This document shows positions 26,983 through 38,071 of a stretch of 64,000 nt of DNA, one piece after another. Made by a program: the position numbers and the translations under genes. Position 1 is the first letter of the stretch, and each line of letters begins with the position of its first letter. The notes under the pieces are model-generated. The model had not been told where the DNA came from and ran no database searches. It was given only the letters and a program-made list of their open reading frames with translations. This DNA comes from an uncultured Enterobacterales bacterium. Lineage in GTDB: Bacteria > Pseudomonadota > Gammaproteobacteria > Enterobacterales > Enterobacteriaceae. The DNA lies in the NCBI GenBank assembly GCA_946478305.1, contig CAMLBO010000013.1, positions 1 to 64,000 of the forward strand. Direction: 5' to 3'.

Positions 26983-28041
26983 TTGAACGTTGTAACACAA
27001 GAGATTTTGCTGGAGCCCGAAGACAATCAGCGTTTGTTGAGCCTGTGCGGGCCGTTTGATGACAACATTAAGCAACTGGAGCGCCGGCTGGGCGTTGAAA
27101 TCAACCGTCGTGATAACGCCTTTAAGCTGGTTGGTAAAAGTCTACCGGTTAACGCCGCTATCAATATTCTGCGCAATCTTTACGTAGATACGGCACCTGT
27201 ACGCGGCGAAACGCAGGATATTGATCCGGAAAAAATTCATCTGGCCATTAAAGAGAGCCGAGTCCTTGAGCAGACCGCCGAAAGCGTGCCTGACTACGGC
27301 AAATCGGTGATCATCAAAACCAAACGGGGCATGGTTAAGCCACGCACGCCCAATCAGGCACAGTATATTGCCAATATTTTCGACCACGATATTACCTTTG
27401 GTATCGGCCCGGCCGGTACCGGTAAGACCTATCTGGCGGTTGCGGCTGCCGTTGATGCGCTGGAGCGTCAGGAAGTGCGCCGTATCCTGCTGACCCGTCC
27501 TGCCGTAGAGGCCGGTGAAAAACTGGGCTTCCTGCCGGGCGATCTCAGCCAGAAAGTCGACCCGTATTTGCGTCCGCTGTATGATGCGTTGTTCGAAATG
27601 TTAGGTTTCGAGAAGGTCGAGAAACTGATTGAACGCAATGTGATTGAAGTGGCCCCACTGGCCTATATGCGGGGTCGTACGCTCAATGACGCCTTTATTA
27701 TTCTGGATGAAAGCCAAAATACCTCCATTGAACAGATGAAAATGTTCCTGACCCGCATCGGCTTCAATTCAAAAGCGGTGATAACCGGCGACGTCACACA
27801 AATCGACCTGCCGCGTCATCAGAAATCCGGCCTGCGCCATGCCATCGAAGTGCTCTCGTCCGTTGAAGAGCTCAGTTTTAACTTCTTCCACAGCGAAGAC
27901 GTGGTCCGACACCCGGTAGTAGCACGCATCGTTGTCGCCTATGAAGCCTGGGAAGAAGAAGACCAAAAACGCCGCGATGCGATAACAGAGCAGCGCCGCC
28001 ATGAATCCCATCAGCCGTCGTCCCAACAGGTTAGTCAATGA
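26983..28041 (+). CDS. ybeZ: PhoH-like ATPase YbeZ
   Basis: A PhoH-family P-loop ATPase of 352 residues that partners YbeY in ribosome and RNA quality control. Walker A is GPAGTGKTY and Walker B is FIILDESQN. The N-terminal part resembles a KH-like RNA-binding region. The start is taken as TTG 26983, preceded by AGAGGA at good distance, because the protein then begins at the residue matching the E. coli N-terminus. ATG 26950 in frame would add 11 residues with a poorer ribosome-binding site. It overlaps ybeY by 4 bases. Confidence 0.93.
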   Translation: MNVVTQEILLEPEDNQRLLSLCGPFDDNIKQLERRLGVEINRRDNAFKLVGKSLPVNAAINILRNLYVDTAPVRGETQDIDPEKIHLAIKESRVLEQTAESVPDYGKSVIIKTKRGMVKPRTPNQAQYIANIFDHDITFGIGPAGTGKTYLAVAAAVDALERQEVRRILLTRPAVEAGEKLGFLPGDLSQKVDPYLRPLYDALFEMLGFEKVEKLIERNVIEVAPLAYMRGRTLNDAFIILDESQNTSIEQMKMFLTRIGFNSKAVITGDVTQIDLPRHQKSGLRHAIEVLSSVEELSFNFFHSEDVVRHPVVARIVVAYEAWEEEDQKRRDAITEQRRHESHQPSSQQVSQ

Positions 28042-28529
28042 GTCAGGTTATTCTCGATTTACAAATTGCATGTGAAAACAGTGAACGTTTACCGGCTGAA
28101 AGCGATTTTCAAAAATGGCTGGATGTGGTCTTGCCACAGTTTCAGGAAGAGTCAGAAGTCACCATCCGTATAGTCGACGATGCTGAAAGCCACGAGCTGA
28201 ATATGACCTATCGTGGTAAAGACAAATCCACCAACGTGTTATCCTTCCCGTTCGAAGCACCTCCGGGTATGGAGTTGCCGCTGTTGGGTGACCTTGTCAT
28301 CTGCCGTCAGGTAGTTGAAAAAGAAGCTCAGGAGCAACAGAAAGTCCTGCTGGCGCATTGGGCGCATATGGTTGTTCACGGCAGTCTGCATCTGCTAGGG
28401 TATGACCACATCGTCGATGAAGAAGCCGAGGAAATGGAGTCTATCGAGATCGAAATTATGCAAAGTCTGGGCTATCCGGACCCGTATATTTTCATTGAAG
28501 ATGCCGAGAAAGACGATATTCGAGATTAG
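28038..28529 (+). CDS. ybeY: Endoribonuclease YbeY
   Basis: Metal-dependent single-strand endoribonuclease needed for 16S rRNA 3'-end maturation and 70S ribosome quality control. It is 163 residues. The zinc site is the H-x3-H-x5-H signature in [14 protein letters not shown]. It is translationally coupled to ybeZ through an ATGA overlap and is followed by corC. Confidence 0.97.
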   Translation: MSQVILDLQIACENSERLPAESDFQKWLDVVLPQFQEESEVTIRIVDDAESHELNMTYRGKDKSTNVLSFPFEAPPGMELPLLGDLVICRQVVEKEAQEQQKVLLAHWAHMVVHGSLHLLGYDHIVDEEAEEMESIEIEIMQSLGYPDPYIFIEDAEKDDIRD

Positions 28530-28614
28530 CAGTAACGCCTCACCTGCCGTGCGGCAGATGACCCGTTTTGCTGATCATTTGTTCCCTTAATATGAGTAAA
28601 TTTAACCAAACGCC

Positions 28615-29493
28615 ATGAGCGATGACCATTCACAAAATAGTGACAGCCCCAGTCCCAAGAAGGGCTTCTTTTCCCTTATTCTTAGCCAATTGTTCCACGG
28701 TGAACCAAAAAACCGTGGCGATCTGGTTGAGCTGATCCGTGATTCCGAACAGAACGACCTGATCGATCCCGATACCCGTGACATGCTGGAAGGCGTGATG
28801 GATATCGCCGAGCAGCGTGTTCGCGACATCATGATCCCACGTTCGCAAATGATCACGCTCAAGCGTAATCAGCCGCTGGAGGAGTGCCTCGATGTCATCA
28901 TCGAATCCGCACACTCACGCTTTCCGGTGATCAGCGAAGATAAGGACCATATTGAAGGCATCCTGATGGCCAAGGATCTGCTGCCATTTATGCGCACAGC
29001 TTCCGAGCCGTTCAGCATCGATAAAGTGCTGAGAACAGCCGTGGTGGTCCCGGAAAGTAAGCGGGTTGACCGCATGCTTAAGGAGTTCCGCTCGCAGCGT
29101 TATCATATGGCTATCGTCGTCGATGAGTTCGGCGGGGTTTCCGGTCTGGTAACCATCGAAGATATTCTTGAACTGATTGTCGGTGAAATCGATGACGAGT
29201 ATGACGAGGCGGAAGATCTTGATATTCGTCAGCTCAGCCGTCACACCTACACTGTCCGCGCTCTTGCCCCGATTGAGGACTTCAACGAAGTCTTCCAGAC
29301 CAATTATAGTGATGACGAAGTCGATACCATTGGTGGGCTGGTGATGCAGTCGTTCGGCCACTTACCGGCGCGTGGTGAAACCATTGAAATCGACGGTTAC
29401 CTGTTCAAAGTTGCGATGGCAGATAGCCGACGTATTATTCAGGTTCACGTAAAAATACCGGACGACGCGCCGCAACCGATACTGGAAGAATAA
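28615..29493 (+). CDS. corC: CorC (YbeX), CBS-domain protein
   Basis: A 292-residue cytosolic protein with two CBS domains (about 70-195) and a C-terminal CorC_HlyC FAD-PAS-like domain (about 205-285). It was historically linked to CorA-dependent magnesium and cobalt efflux; recent E. coli work links it to ribosome maturation, which agrees with its place after ybeZ-ybeY. The N-terminus lacks transmembrane helices, unlike longer CorB paralogues. It ends 7 bases before lnt. Confidence 0.95.
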   Translation: MSDDHSQNSDSPSPKKGFFSLILSQLFHGEPKNRGDLVELIRDSEQNDLIDPDTRDMLEGVMDIAEQRVRDIMIPRSQMITLKRNQPLEECLDVIIESAHSRFPVISEDKDHIEGILMAKDLLPFMRTASEPFSIDKVLRTAVVVPESKRVDRMLKEFRSQRYHMAIVVDEFGGVSGLVTIEDILELIVGEIDDEYDEAEDLDIRQLSRHTYTVRALAPIEDFNEVFQTNYSDDEVDTIGGLVMQSFGHLPARGETIEIDGYLFKVAMADSRRIIQVHVKIPDDAPQPILEE

Positions 29494-29500
29494 TTACTCC

Positions 29501-31036
29501 ATGGCAATTGCCTCTTTATACCAACGCCAGCGGGTTCGCGCCCTGCTGGCGCTCTTATTCGGTGCCTGTGGCACACTCTCCTTTTCACCTTATGATTACT
29601 GGCCAGCCGCTCTTGTCTCACTGTTCGGCTTACTGGCCCTGACACTCGACCGACGTCCCGGCCAGTCCGCCTGGATTGGTTTTTGCTGGGGCCTTGGTCT
29701 GTTTGGCAGCGGTGTAAACTGGGTGTACGTCAGCATCGCCACCTTTGGCGGAATGCCGGAAGCCATTAACCTGTTTTTAGTGGTGCTGCTGGCCTGCTAT
29801 CTCTCGCTCTACACCATGGTATTTGCCGGTTTACTCAGCCGACTGTGGCCGAAAACCACCTGGTGGAAACTGGCGCTGGCAGCCCCTGCCCTGTGGCAGG
29901 TCACGGAGTTTCTGCGTGGCTGGGTACTAACCGGTTTCCCGTGGCTGCAGTTTGGTTACAGCCAGATTGACGGCCCCCTTAAAGGCCTTGCACCGATCGC
30001 GGGTGTGGACAGCATCACGTTGCTCATGACCACTATCAGCGGCCTGTTGGTTTATGCCGTATATCAGCGCCGCAAAGTGCCAGCGGTGATTGCACTGGCG
30101 TTGCTGCTGTTACCTTGGTCGCTGCGATATGTGCACTGGTATCAGCCGCAGGAAGATAAAAAGGTCGATGTCGCCCTGGTCCAGGGCAACATTGAACAGT
30201 CGATGAAGTGGGATCCGAAAGCGTTAGTTGGCGCACTGCAAACTTATATGGATCTCAGCCGCCCTTATCTCGGTAAAGCCAAGATGATTATCTGGCCAGA
30301 ATCTGCCATTTCAGATATCGAATCTGAACAGCAGCAGTTTCTTACCATGATGGACGACCTTTACAGATCCAAAGGCTCTCAGTTAGTGACAGGGATTATT
30401 GACGCGCGTCGCACCAGTGAATATATGCATGTTTATAACAGCGCCATTGTGCTGGGTGGCGAAAAGCAATATCGCTACCCGGACAGCAACCGCTTCGATA
30501 AATACCATCTGGTGCCGTTCGGCGAGTTTGTTCCGCTGGAATCGATCCTGCGTCCGCTGGCCCCGTTCTTTGACTTACCGATGTCAGGGCTGAGCCGCGG
30601 CGATTATATTCAGAAACCGCTGCAAGTCAGCGGTATGAATCTGACCACCGCAATTTGCTATGAAATTGTCTTCGGCGAGCAGGTGCGCGACAACATGCGC
30701 CCGGATACAAACTTCCTGCTGACCATATCCAACGATGCCTGGTTCGGGCACTCCATTGGGCCATGGCAGCACTTCCAGATGGCGCGAATGCGTGCATTGG
30801 AACTCGGCCGTCCGCTATTGCGCAGCACCAACAATGGCGTAACCGCCGCCGTGGATGCCAATGGCGACGTGATTGCTCAGATCCCGCAATTCACCCGTCA
30901 GGTGTTGAACGTGGAAGTCACACCAACCACGGGAGTGACGCCTTATGCGCGCTTCGGCTGGTGGCCTACCTGGTTCGTCACTCTGGTAATGGCAGGCATC
31001 GCGCTCATGCTTAACCGGCGGCGCAGCCTCAAATAA
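29501..31036 (+). CDS. lnt: Apolipoprotein N-acyltransferase
   Basis: Adds the third acyl chain to the N-terminal cysteine of lipoproteins in the inner membrane. It is 511 residues. Several N-terminal transmembrane helices (to about 210) are followed by a periplasmic nitrilase-like domain with the catalytic Glu in WPESAIS, Lys in [13 protein letters not shown] and Cys in AICYEIVFG. One more helix is at the C-terminus. Substrates made in this window include LptE, RlpA and ChiQ. Confidence 0.97.
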   Translation: MAIASLYQRQRVRALLALLFGACGTLSFSPYDYWPAALVSLFGLLALTLDRRPGQSAWIGFCWGLGLFGSGVNWVYVSIATFGGMPEAINLFLVVLLACYLSLYTMVFAGLLSRLWPKTTWWKLALAAPALWQVTEFLRGWVLTGFPWLQFGYSQIDGPLKGLAPIAGVDSITLLMTTISGLLVYAVYQRRKVPAVIALALLLLPWSLRYVHWYQPQEDKKVDVALVQGNIEQSMKWDPKALVGALQTYMDLSRPYLGKAKMIIWPESAISDIESEQQQFLTMMDDLYRSKGSQLVTGIIDARRTSEYMHVYNSAIVLGGEKQYRYPDSNRFDKYHLVPFGEFVPLESILRPLAPFFDLPMSGLSRGDYIQKPLQVSGMNLTTAICYEIVFGEQVRDNMRPDTNFLLTISNDAWFGHSIGPWQHFQMARMRALELGRPLLRSTNNGVTAAVDANGDVIAQIPQFTRQVLNVEVTPTTGVTPYARFGWWPTWFVTLVMAGIALMLNRRRSLK

Positions 31037-31396
31037 TCCAGGCAAATCCCTGACAACGGGCGCTTAACGGCGCCCGTTTTTTTTGCGCCCAAAAAGCGGC
31101 CTGTGGCACGCATCTTGCTACATCTAATTGAAAGTTATCTGTTTACTTATTTTTGCTGACAGGATGCATCATTTTGGAACACATCGTTTAAAAAACAGCC
31201 CCCATTGTGGTGCAGCGATGTTTTATTGCTTTGATTTGGTGCGCGCCCTGTCTCAAAAAAGAAACATTATAGTTTCATTATCTTCACATTCAGCTATTTT
31301 CGAATCAGGTAAATTGAGTAGCTAAATACTTTACGACCTATAAGTGCTTCCTGATCCATCCGTTTGGATCCTTAATGACAGCAAAGGAGTTGGACC
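31037..31396. other. lnt-gltI intergenic region
   Basis: A 360-base region. The lnt terminator occupies 31056-31084. Between 31190 and 31245 two GGTGC half-sites (GTGGTGCA and TTGGTGCG) recall NtrC binding sites, but the left halves match poorly. The remainder is AT-rich leader before gltI with AAAGGAG as ribosome-binding site. No gene was accepted here. Confidence 0.5.
31056..31084 (+). terminator. Rho-independent terminator after lnt
   Basis: ACGGGCGC / GCGCCCGT stem-loop followed by eight T. Confidence 0.9.
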
Positions 31397-32293
31397 ATGC
31401 AAATGCGCAAATTGGCGTTATCGGTACTGCTGGCAAGTCTGGCAGCAAGTAGCGTAGCCCATGCAGAAGACCTGACCGGTACCCTGAAAAAAATTAAAGA
31501 TAACGGCGTTATCGTCGTTGGTCACCGTGAATCCTCTGTGCCATTTTCTTACTACAACAACGAACAAAAAGTGGTGGGTTACTCTCAGGACTACTCCAAC
31601 GCCATCGTTGATGCCGTGAAGAAACAGCTGAATATGCCTAACCTGCAAGTGAAGATGATGCCAATCACTTCGCAAAACCGTATTCCTTTACTGCAAAACG
31701 GGACTTACGATTTCGAGTGCGGTTCCACCACCAACAACCTGGAACGCCAGCAGCAAGCGGCTTTCTCTGACACTATTTTCGTCATCGGTACGCGTCTTCT
31801 GGTGAAAAAAGGTTCAGATATCAAAGATTTCGATAATCTGAAAGGCAAAACAGTGGTTGTCACCTCAGGCACCACTTCTGAAGTTCTGCTGAACAAATTA
31901 AACGAAGAGAAAAAACTGGATCTGCGCATTATCAGCGCCAAAGACCATGGCGACTCGTTCCGTACTCTGGAAACGGGCCGTGCCGTTGCCTTTATGATGG
32001 ATGATGCCCTGCTGGCCGGTGAACGTGCAAAAGCCAAAAAGCCTGATGACTGGGTCATTGTTGGCACACCGCAATCCAAAGAAGCTTACGGCTGCATGAT
32101 GCGTAAAGACGATGCCGGATTCAAAACGCTGGTTGATGACACCATTGTGAAAGCACAAACCTCCGGCGAAGCGACTAAGTGGTTTGAAACCTGGTTCAAA
32201 CAGCCAATTCCACCGAAAAACCTGAACATGAACTTTGAACTGTCAGATGACATGAAAGCCCTGTTCAAAGCGCCAAACGATAAAGCACTGTAA
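31397..32293 (+). CDS. gltI: Glutamate/aspartate ABC transporter, periplasmic binding protein
   Basis: Binds L-glutamate and L-aspartate in the periplasm for GltJKL. It is 298 residues with a signal peptide cut after SVAHA (about residue 23). The SBP_bac_3 fold starts with GTLKKIKDNGVIVVGHRESS. Two cysteines (FECGSTT and YGCMMRK) are placed as in the E. coli protein. AAAGGAG precedes the ATG. First gene of gltIJKL; a 199-base gap with a strong hairpin separates it from gltJ, which probably makes it the most highly expressed gene of the set. Confidence 0.96.
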   Translation: MQMRKLALSVLLASLAASSVAHAEDLTGTLKKIKDNGVIVVGHRESSVPFSYYNNEQKVVGYSQDYSNAIVDAVKKQLNMPNLQVKMMPITSQNRIPLLQNGTYDFECGSTTNNLERQQQAAFSDTIFVIGTRLLVKKGSDIKDFDNLKGKTVVVTSGTTSEVLLNKLNEEKKLDLRIISAKDHGDSFRTLETGRAVAFMMDDALLAGERAKAKKPDDWVIVGTPQSKEAYGCMMRKDDAGFKTLVDDTIVKAQTSGEATKWFETWFKQPIPPKNLNMNFELSDDMKALFKAPNDKAL

Positions 32294-32339
32294 GAAATAC
32301 CCGACAGACAGGTATAACCAAGAGAAGTATCAAGTATAA

Positions 32340-32421
32340 GAGCTGGCCCACCAGCTCGTGATGATGGTCCGAAAGGGCAGACAGACCGGATGCGGGGTGG
32401 TCGTTCCCCACCCCGCATTTT
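32340..32421 (+). ncRNA. gltI-gltJ hairpins, possible SroC-like RNA 3' end
   Basis: GAGCTGG/CCAGCTC (32340-32357) is followed by a perfect 11-bp stem ATGCGGGGTGG/CCACCCCGCAT (32390-32418) and TTTTCC. In E. coli and Salmonella the stable sRNA SroC is processed from the gltI-gltJ region and ends at such a hairpin. Here position and structure are suggestive, and sequence identity with SroC was not tested. It should attenuate transcription into gltJKL in any case. Confidence 0.5.
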
Positions 32422-32492
32422 CCGTCACTCACCCGTGTGTTGGTTACGTCATCACTCAAGGGGTAGTTTATTACCCGCGTTATGGAGTTTTT

Positions 32493-33233
32493 ATGTCAAT
32501 AGATTGGAACTGGGGCATCTTTCTGCAACAAGCCCCCTTTGGTAATACCACTTATCTGGGCTGGATTTGGAATGGATTTCAGATCACCGTCGCACTGTCG
32601 ATTTGCGCCTGGATCATCGCCTTCTTCGTCGGCTCCCTGTTCGGTATCCTGCGTACCGTCCCCAACCGTTTTCTCTCCGGCATCGGTACCTGCTACGTCG
32701 AACTGTTCCGTAACGTACCGCTGATTGTGCAATTCTTTATCTGGTATCTGGTGGTGCCTGAGTTACTGCCGGAAAACATCGGTATGTGGTTTAAATCAGA
32801 GCTGGCACCTAACGTGCAGTTCTTCAGCTCATCTGTTATCTGCCTGGGGTTATTTACCGCCGCCCGCGTCTGTGAGCAGGTGCGCGCCGCGATTCAGTCA
32901 CTGCCAAGCGGACAGCGCAACGCCGGTCTGGCAATGGGGCTAACACTGCCCCAAACCTACCGCTACGTGCTGCTGCCGAATGCATACCGCGTGATCGTGC
33001 CGCCAATGACCTCCGAGATGGTTAACCTGGTGAAAAACTCGGCGATTGCCTCGACCATTGGTCTGGTTGACATGGCCGCACAAGCCGGGAAATTGCTGGA
33101 CTATTCTGCTCATGCGTATGAATCCTTTACTGCCATTACCGTCGCCTACGTCATCATCAATGCAGTGATCATGCTGCTGATGCATTTTGTAGAACGCAAA
33201 GTCCGCCTGCCGGGCAACATGGGAGGTAAATGA
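32493..33233 (+). CDS. gltJ: Glutamate/aspartate ABC transporter permease GltJ
   Basis: Inner-membrane permease subunit of 246 residues, the E. coli length, with about five transmembrane helices. The EAA-type loop is near residue 160 ([26 protein letters not shown], of which AAIQSLP leads in). ATG 32493 starts [17 protein letters not shown], identical to the family N-terminus. A longer frame from 32358 runs through the intercistronic hairpin and is rejected. Confidence 0.96.
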   Translation: MSIDWNWGIFLQQAPFGNTTYLGWIWNGFQITVALSICAWIIAFFVGSLFGILRTVPNRFLSGIGTCYVELFRNVPLIVQFFIWYLVVPELLPENIGMWFKSELAPNVQFFSSSVICLGLFTAARVCEQVRAAIQSLPSGQRNAGLAMGLTLPQTYRYVLLPNAYRVIVPPMTSEMVNLVKNSAIASTIGLVDMAAQAGKLLDYSAHAYESFTAITVAYVIINAVIMLLMHFVERKVRLPGNMGGK

Positions 33234-33235
33234 TC

Positions 33236-33913
33236 ATGCATGATTTTGACTGGAGTTCGATTGGTCCCGGCCTGCCCTACTTATGGCAAGGGATGCTGAT
33301 CACACTGCAAATCACCGGTATCGCGATTGTATTCGGTATTCTGTGGGGAACCCTGCTGGCTGTAATGCGCCTCTCGACGTTTAAGCCCATCAGCTGGTTT
33401 GCTGCCGCGTATGTGAATTTGTTCCGCGCCGTTCCGCTGGTGATGGTGCTGCTGTGGTTTTACCTGATTGTGCCAAGTTTCCTGCAAAAGGTACTGGGGC
33501 TGTCACCCAAAACTGATATCCGCCTGATTTCCGCCATGGTGGCCTTTGCGCTGTTTGAGGCGGCTTACTATTCCGAAATTATTCGTGCCGGGATCATCAG
33601 CATTGCGCGCGGGCAATCTTCTGCTGCCCTGGCGCTCGGTATGACGCAGTGGCAGTCGATGAAGCTGGTGATTTTACCTCAAGCATTCCGCGCGATGGTG
33701 CCGCTGTTGCTGACTCAGGCCATTGTACTGTTCCAGGATACTTCGCTGGTCTTCGTTCTGGGTCTGGCGGACTTCTTCCGCAGTGCCTCTAACATCGGCG
33801 ACCGTGACGGTACGCTGGTTGAGATGGTGCTGTTTGCTGGACTTATTTACTTTGTTATCAGCCTTTCCGCCTCTTTGCTGGTGCGCTATTTGAAGAAAAG
33901 GACCGTTTCATGA
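33236..33913 (+). CDS. gltK: Glutamate/aspartate ABC transporter permease GltK
   Basis: Second permease subunit, 225 residues and hydrophobic, with the EAA-loop [20 protein letters not shown]. The ATG at 33236 is preceded by GGGAGGT at 8 bases. The ATG two codons upstream at 33230 is too close to that site. It sits 2 bases after gltJ and overlaps gltL by 4 bases, so the three subunits are coupled. Confidence 0.96.
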   Translation: MHDFDWSSIGPGLPYLWQGMLITLQITGIAIVFGILWGTLLAVMRLSTFKPISWFAAAYVNLFRAVPLVMVLLWFYLIVPSFLQKVLGLSPKTDIRLISAMVAFALFEAAYYSEIIRAGIISIARGQSSAALALGMTQWQSMKLVILPQAFRAMVPLLLTQAIVLFQDTSLVFVLGLADFFRSASNIGDRDGTLVEMVLFAGLIYFVISLSASLLVRYLKKRTVS

Positions 33914-34635
33914 TTTCACTGAAAAATGTTTCTAAATGGTATGGGCACTTCCAGGTGCTGACCGATTGCAGCACCGAAGTTAAAAAAGGTGAAGTTGTGG
34001 TGGTTTGCGGCCCGTCCGGGTCAGGTAAGTCAACGCTGATTAAAACGGTTAACGGCCTCGAGCCGATTCAGAAAGGGGAAATTCTGGTCAACGGCACGCC
34101 GGTCAACGACAAGAAAACCAATCTGGCGCAGTTGCGCGCGAAAGTCGGCATGGTGTTCCAGCATTTCGAGCTGTTCCCGCATCTGTCGATCATTGAGAAC
34201 CTGACGCTGGCCCAGGTGAAAGTGCTGAAACGCGATAAGGCCGCCGCGAAAGATAAAGGGCTGAAACTGCTCGAACGCGTCGGCTTGTCTGCCCATGCCA
34301 ATAAATTCCCCGGTCAGCTGTCAGGTGGACAGCAGCAGCGTGTGGCTATCGCCCGTGCGCTATGCATGGACCCGATCGCAATGCTGTTTGACGAGCCAAC
34401 CTCGGCGCTGGATCCGGAAATGATCAACGAAGTGCTGGATGTTATGGTCGAGCTGGCCAACGAAGGCATGACCATGATGGTGGTTACCCACGAGATGGGC
34501 TTCGCGCGCAAAGTAGCAAACCGGGTTATTTTCATGGATGAGGGGAAAATTGTTGAAGATCGTAATAAAGACGACTTCTTCAATAACCCGGAATCCGATC
34601 GCGCTCGCGATTTCCTGGCGAAGATCCTGCACTGA
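33910..34635 (+). CDS. gltL: Glutamate/aspartate ABC transporter ATPase GltL
   Basis: ATP-hydrolysing subunit, 241 residues. Walker A is GPSGSGKST, the signature motif [15 protein letters not shown], Walker [12 protein letters not shown] and the switch His is in VVTHEMGFA. It overlaps gltK by ATGA and ends the operon, with a terminator 36 bases downstream. Confidence 0.97.
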   Translation: MISLKNVSKWYGHFQVLTDCSTEVKKGEVVVVCGPSGSGKSTLIKTVNGLEPIQKGEILVNGTPVNDKKTNLAQLRAKVGMVFQHFELFPHLSIIENLTLAQVKVLKRDKAAAKDKGLKLLERVGLSAHANKFPGQLSGGQQQRVAIARALCMDPIAMLFDEPTSALDPEMINEVLDVMVELANEGMTMMVVTHEMGFARKVANRVIFMDEGKIVEDRNKDDFFNNPESDRARDFLAKILH

Positions 34636-34670
34636 TCATCGCAGAATGCCAGTTCACGCATTGAAAGATA

Positions 34671-34700
34671 AAGCCGCCACTCGCAGGCGGCTTTTATTTT
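34671..34700 (+). terminator. Rho-independent terminator after gltL
   Basis: AAGCCGCC / GGCGGCTT stem with a 7-base loop followed by TTATTTTA. It lies between the convergent gltL and ybeL and may serve both. Confidence 0.85.
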
Positions 34701-34702
34701 AC

Positions 34703-35203
34703 TCAGGGTTCGAACGCTTTTCGGCTGAACTCCGTCCCGCCGCATTCAGGACATTTAGAGAGTATCTCCGGCGTATAGACTGCCAGCGTAAAGTGACATT
34801 TCTCACACACCAGATTTCCGAGGCCAACGACTTCACCGCTATGGTAGATACCATGGTGGTTTACGTCCTTTAGCACCTCTTTCCACTCCAGCTGAGTTTT
34901 GTCAGTCATATCTGCCAGCTCTTTCCACAGACTTTCTTTGATGATGCGCATAAAGACGCTGTCATCTTCTTTATCCTCTACCGGAGCCACCTGCTGATTT
35001 GCCGTGTAATGACGGGCAAACTCATGGAGGTCGCGACGGACGGAATAGGTTAACTGTTCAATTTGCAGATCGGTCAGCTTCCCTTCCCTTTCCAGCGTAG
35101 CGCGGGCATCCTGAACCAGGACGTCAATATCGCGTTCGCCGTTTTGCAAACGCCCAGTTAATGATGTCACTAACTGACGATAATACTGCGCAACATTGTT
35201 CAT
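34703..35203 (-). CDS. ybeL: Zinc-ribbon protein YbeL
   Basis: A 166-residue acidic, largely helical protein. Its C-terminal zinc ribbon has two CxxC pairs, CEKC and CPEC, about 20 residues apart. The family is conserved in enterics and its function is not known. ATG 35203 follows AAGGGGA at good distance. It is convergent with gltL and divergent from leuS. E. coli has extra genes (such as rihA and hscC) between gltL and leuS that are absent here. Confidence 0.92.
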   Translation of the reverse strand: MNNVAQYYRQLVTSLTGRLQNGERDIDVLVQDARATLEREGKLTDLQIEQLTYSVRRDLHEFARHYTANQQVAPVEDKEDDSVFMRIIKESLWKELADMTDKTQLEWKEVLKDVNHHGIYHSGEVVGLGNLVCEKCHFTLAVYTPEILSKCPECGGTEFSRKAFEP

Positions 35204-35474
35204 AAGTTCCCCTTAGTAAAACAACATTTAACCGACTTAACTCGTCGAACCTCTTAATCCATTTTAGTCGTAAATCACTGATCCAGTACGGACAATATCC
35301 CGAGGTGCCTCGCACTTTAAGAATAATCACGCCCCGTGAAGCAGAAAACCCTCTTCTCAGCGCGCTTGGTGTTGTTGCCTCAGGCGCTTATCAGCTATGC
35401 TATGCGGATCTTTTGATTAAAACTATTTGAGCTACAGGCGTAGCTGTTTTTCACTCACAGGACCACCGGCCGCC

Positions 35475-38057
35475 ATGCAAGAGCAATACCGCCCAGAAGA
35501 CATAGAGACACAGGTTCAGCTTCACTGGCAAGAGAAGCAGACCTTCAAAGTTACCGAGCAACCAGGAAAAGAGAAGTATTACTGTCTCTCCATGCTGCCC
35601 TATCCGTCAGGCCGCCTGCATATGGGCCACGTGCGTAACTACACCATTGGCGATGTGATCTCCCGCTATCAGCGCATGCTCGGTAAAAACGTTCTGCAGC
35701 CGATTGGCTGGGATGCATTCGGTTTGCCGGCGGAAGGTGCTGCAGTGAAGAACAACACGGCCCCTGCACCCTGGACTTACGAAAACATCGAATACATGAA
35801 AAACCAGCTAAAATTGCTGGGCTTCGGCTACGACTGGGATCGCGAACTTGCGACCTGTCAGCCTGACTACTATCGCTGGGAACAGTGGTTCTTCACCAAG
35901 CTGTACGAAAAAGGCATGGTGTATAAGAAGACCTCTGCAGTGAACTGGTGTCCGCATGACCTGACTGTGCTTGCAAACGAACAGGTTATCGACGGCTGCT
36001 GCTGGCGTTGTGACACCAAGGTGGAACGCAAAGAGATCCCACAGTGGTTCATAAAAATTACTGCCTATGCCGATCAGTTGCTTAACGATCTGGACACGCT
36101 TGAGAGCTGGCCTGAGCAGGTCAAAACCATGCAACGTAACTGGATTGGTCGTTCTGAAGGCGTCGAAATCACTTTTGACGTTGAGAACAGCGAAGAGAAA
36201 GTGACCGTATATACTACGCGTCCTGACACCTTCATGGGCGCGACGTACGTTGCCGTGGCCGCAGGACATCCGCTGTCCCTGCAAGCTGCCGCAACACAAC
36301 CTGCGCTGGCTGATTTCATTGACGAATGCCGCAATACCAAAGTCGCTGAAGCTGAAATGGCAACGATGGAGAAAAAAGGCATGGCCACTGGCCTGTTTGC
36401 CATCCATCCGCTGACCGGCAAAAAAGTGCCAATTTGGGTCGCTAACTTCGTACTGATGGAGTACGGCACCGGTGCGGTGATGGCTGTTCCAGCCCATGAT
36501 CAGCGTGACTGGGAATTTGCCACTAAGTACCACCTGCCAATCAGTCCTGTCATTCTGAATGCAGACGGCAGCGAGCCCGACGTCACCTCAGAAGCACTGC
36601 TGGAAAAAGGCGCGCTGTTTAACTCGGGTGAATTTGACGGACTGACGTATGAGCAAGGCTTCAATGCTATTGCTGATAAATTGGTCAGCCTCGGCGTTGG
36701 TCAGCGTAAAGTTAACTACCGCCTGCGCGACTGGGGGGTTTCACGCCAGCGCTACTGGGGTGCGCCAATTCCCATGATCACGTTGGAAGATGGCACTGTC
36801 ATTCCTACACCGGAAGATCAACTGCCGGTTATCCTGCCAGAAGATGTCGTAATGGACGGCATTACCAGCCCGATCAAAGCCGATCCTGAGTGGGCAAAAA
36901 CCACTGTCAACGGAATGCCTGGCCTGCGTGAAACGGATACTTTCGACACCTTTATGGAGTCTTCCTGGTATTACGCACGCTATACCTGTCCGCAGTACGA
37001 TCAGGGCATGCTGGATCCGGCTGCGGCCAACTACTGGCTGCCGGTTGACCAATACGTAGGCGGTATCGAACACGCCATCATGCACCTGATGTATTTCCGT
37101 TTCTTCCACAAGCTGATGCGCGATGCCGGTCTGGTCAATTCTGACGAACCTGCAAAACGTTTACTGTGTCAGGGAATGGTACTGGCGGATGCCTTCTATT
37201 ACACCGGCAACAGCGGCGAGCGCGTCTGGGTTTCCCCGGTCGATGCCACCGTTGAGCGCGATGATAAAGGCCGTATCGTCAAAGCCACTGACCCGCAAGG
37301 TCGTGAGCTGGTTTACGCCGGTATGAGCAAGATGTCGAAGTCAAAAAACAACGGCATCGACCCACAAGTGATGGTGGAAAAATACGGTGCGGATACCGTG
37401 CGTCTGTTCATGATGTTCGCTTCACCGGCAGAAATGACGCTTGAATGGCAGGAATCCGGCGTTGAAGGCGCTAACCGCTTCCTGAAGCGTGTCTGGAAAC
37501 TGGCCTTTGAACATTCCGAAAAAGGCGCGGCTGTTGCTCTGGATATCGCGTCCCTGAACGAAGCGCAAAAAGATCTTCGTCGCGACCTGCATAAAACGAT
37601 CGCCAAGGTGACGGATGATATCGGGCGTCGTCAGACCTTCAACACCGCCATTGCGGCCGTGATGGAGCTGATGAACAAATTGGGCCGTGCCCCGCAAGAG
37701 AGCGAACAAGATCGCGCCCTGCTGCAGGAAGCCCTGTTAGCCGTGGTTCGTATGCTTTATCCATTCACTCCACATATCTGCTTCAGTTTGTGGCAGACTC
37801 TGGGTGGCGAAGGCGACGTTGATACCGCTCCATGGCCACAGGCTGACGAGCAAGCTATGATTGAAGACTCCAAGCTGGTCGTGGTTCAGGTCAACGGTAA
37901 AGTCCGTGGCAAAATCACCGTGCCGGCAGATTCTACCGAAGAGTACGTGCGCGAACGTGCAGCGCAGGAACATCTGGTCGCTAAATATCTGGATGGAGTT
38001 ACTGTACGTAAAGTAATCTACGTTCCGGGCAAACTGCTTAACCTGGTTGTGGGTTGA
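35475..38057 (+). CDS. leuS: Leucyl-tRNA synthetase
   Basis: Charges tRNA-Leu in the cytoplasm. It is 860 residues, the same as E. coli, from ATG 35475 ([11 protein letters not shown]). The HIGH motif appears as HMGH in [14 protein letters not shown]. The CP1 editing domain has the threonine-rich [12 protein letters not shown] and the specificity Asp in [17 protein letters not shown] is present in [13 protein letters not shown]. An upstream frame from 35427 lacks family similarity. It is the first gene of the leuS-lptE-holA-nadD run. Confidence 0.98.
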   Translation: MQEQYRPEDIETQVQLHWQEKQTFKVTEQPGKEKYYCLSMLPYPSGRLHMGHVRNYTIGDVISRYQRMLGKNVLQPIGWDAFGLPAEGAAVKNNTAPAPWTYENIEYMKNQLKLLGFGYDWDRELATCQPDYYRWEQWFFTKLYEKGMVYKKTSAVNWCPHDLTVLANEQVIDGCCWRCDTKVERKEIPQWFIKITAYADQLLNDLDTLESWPEQVKTMQRNWIGRSEGVEITFDVENSEEKVTVYTTRPDTFMGATYVAVAAGHPLSLQAAATQPALADFIDECRNTKVAEAEMATMEKKGMATGLFAIHPLTGKKVPIWVANFVLMEYGTGAVMAVPAHDQRDWEFATKYHLPISPVILNADGSEPDVTSEALLEKGALFNSGEFDGLTYEQGFNAIADKLVSLGVGQRKVNYRLRDWGVSRQRYWGAPIPMITLEDGTVIPTPEDQLPVILPEDVVMDGITSPIKADPEWAKTTVNGMPGLRETDTFDTFMESSWYYARYTCPQYDQGMLDPAAANYWLPVDQYVGGIEHAIMHLMYFRFFHKLMRDAGLVNSDEPAKRLLCQGMVLADAFYYTGNSGERVWVSPVDATVERDDKGRIVKATDPQGRELVYAGMSKMSKSKNNGIDPQVMVEKYGADTVRLFMMFASPAEMTLEWQESGVEGANRFLKRVWKLAFEHSEKGAAVALDIASLNEAQKDLRRDLHKTIAKVTDDIGRRQTFNTAIAAVMELMNKLGRAPQESEQDRALLQEALLAVVRMLYPFTPHICFSLWQTLGGEGDVDTAPWPQADEQAMIEDSKLVVVQVNGKVRGKITVPADSTEEYVRERAAQEHLVAKYLDGVTVRKVIYVPGKLLNLVVG

Positions 38058-38071
38058 GACAAGGAGGAGTT

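Noticed and set aside
31190-31245. Two GGTGC motifs upstream of gltI as NtrC sites with a sigma-54 promoter
   Set aside because: The right half-sites fit but the left halves match only 3 of 6 bases, and I found no TGGCAC-N5-TTGC promoter at a suitable place.
32358-32492. N-terminal extension of gltJ
   Set aside because: The extra 45 residues are read-through of the intercistronic hairpin; the family N-terminus starts at 32493.
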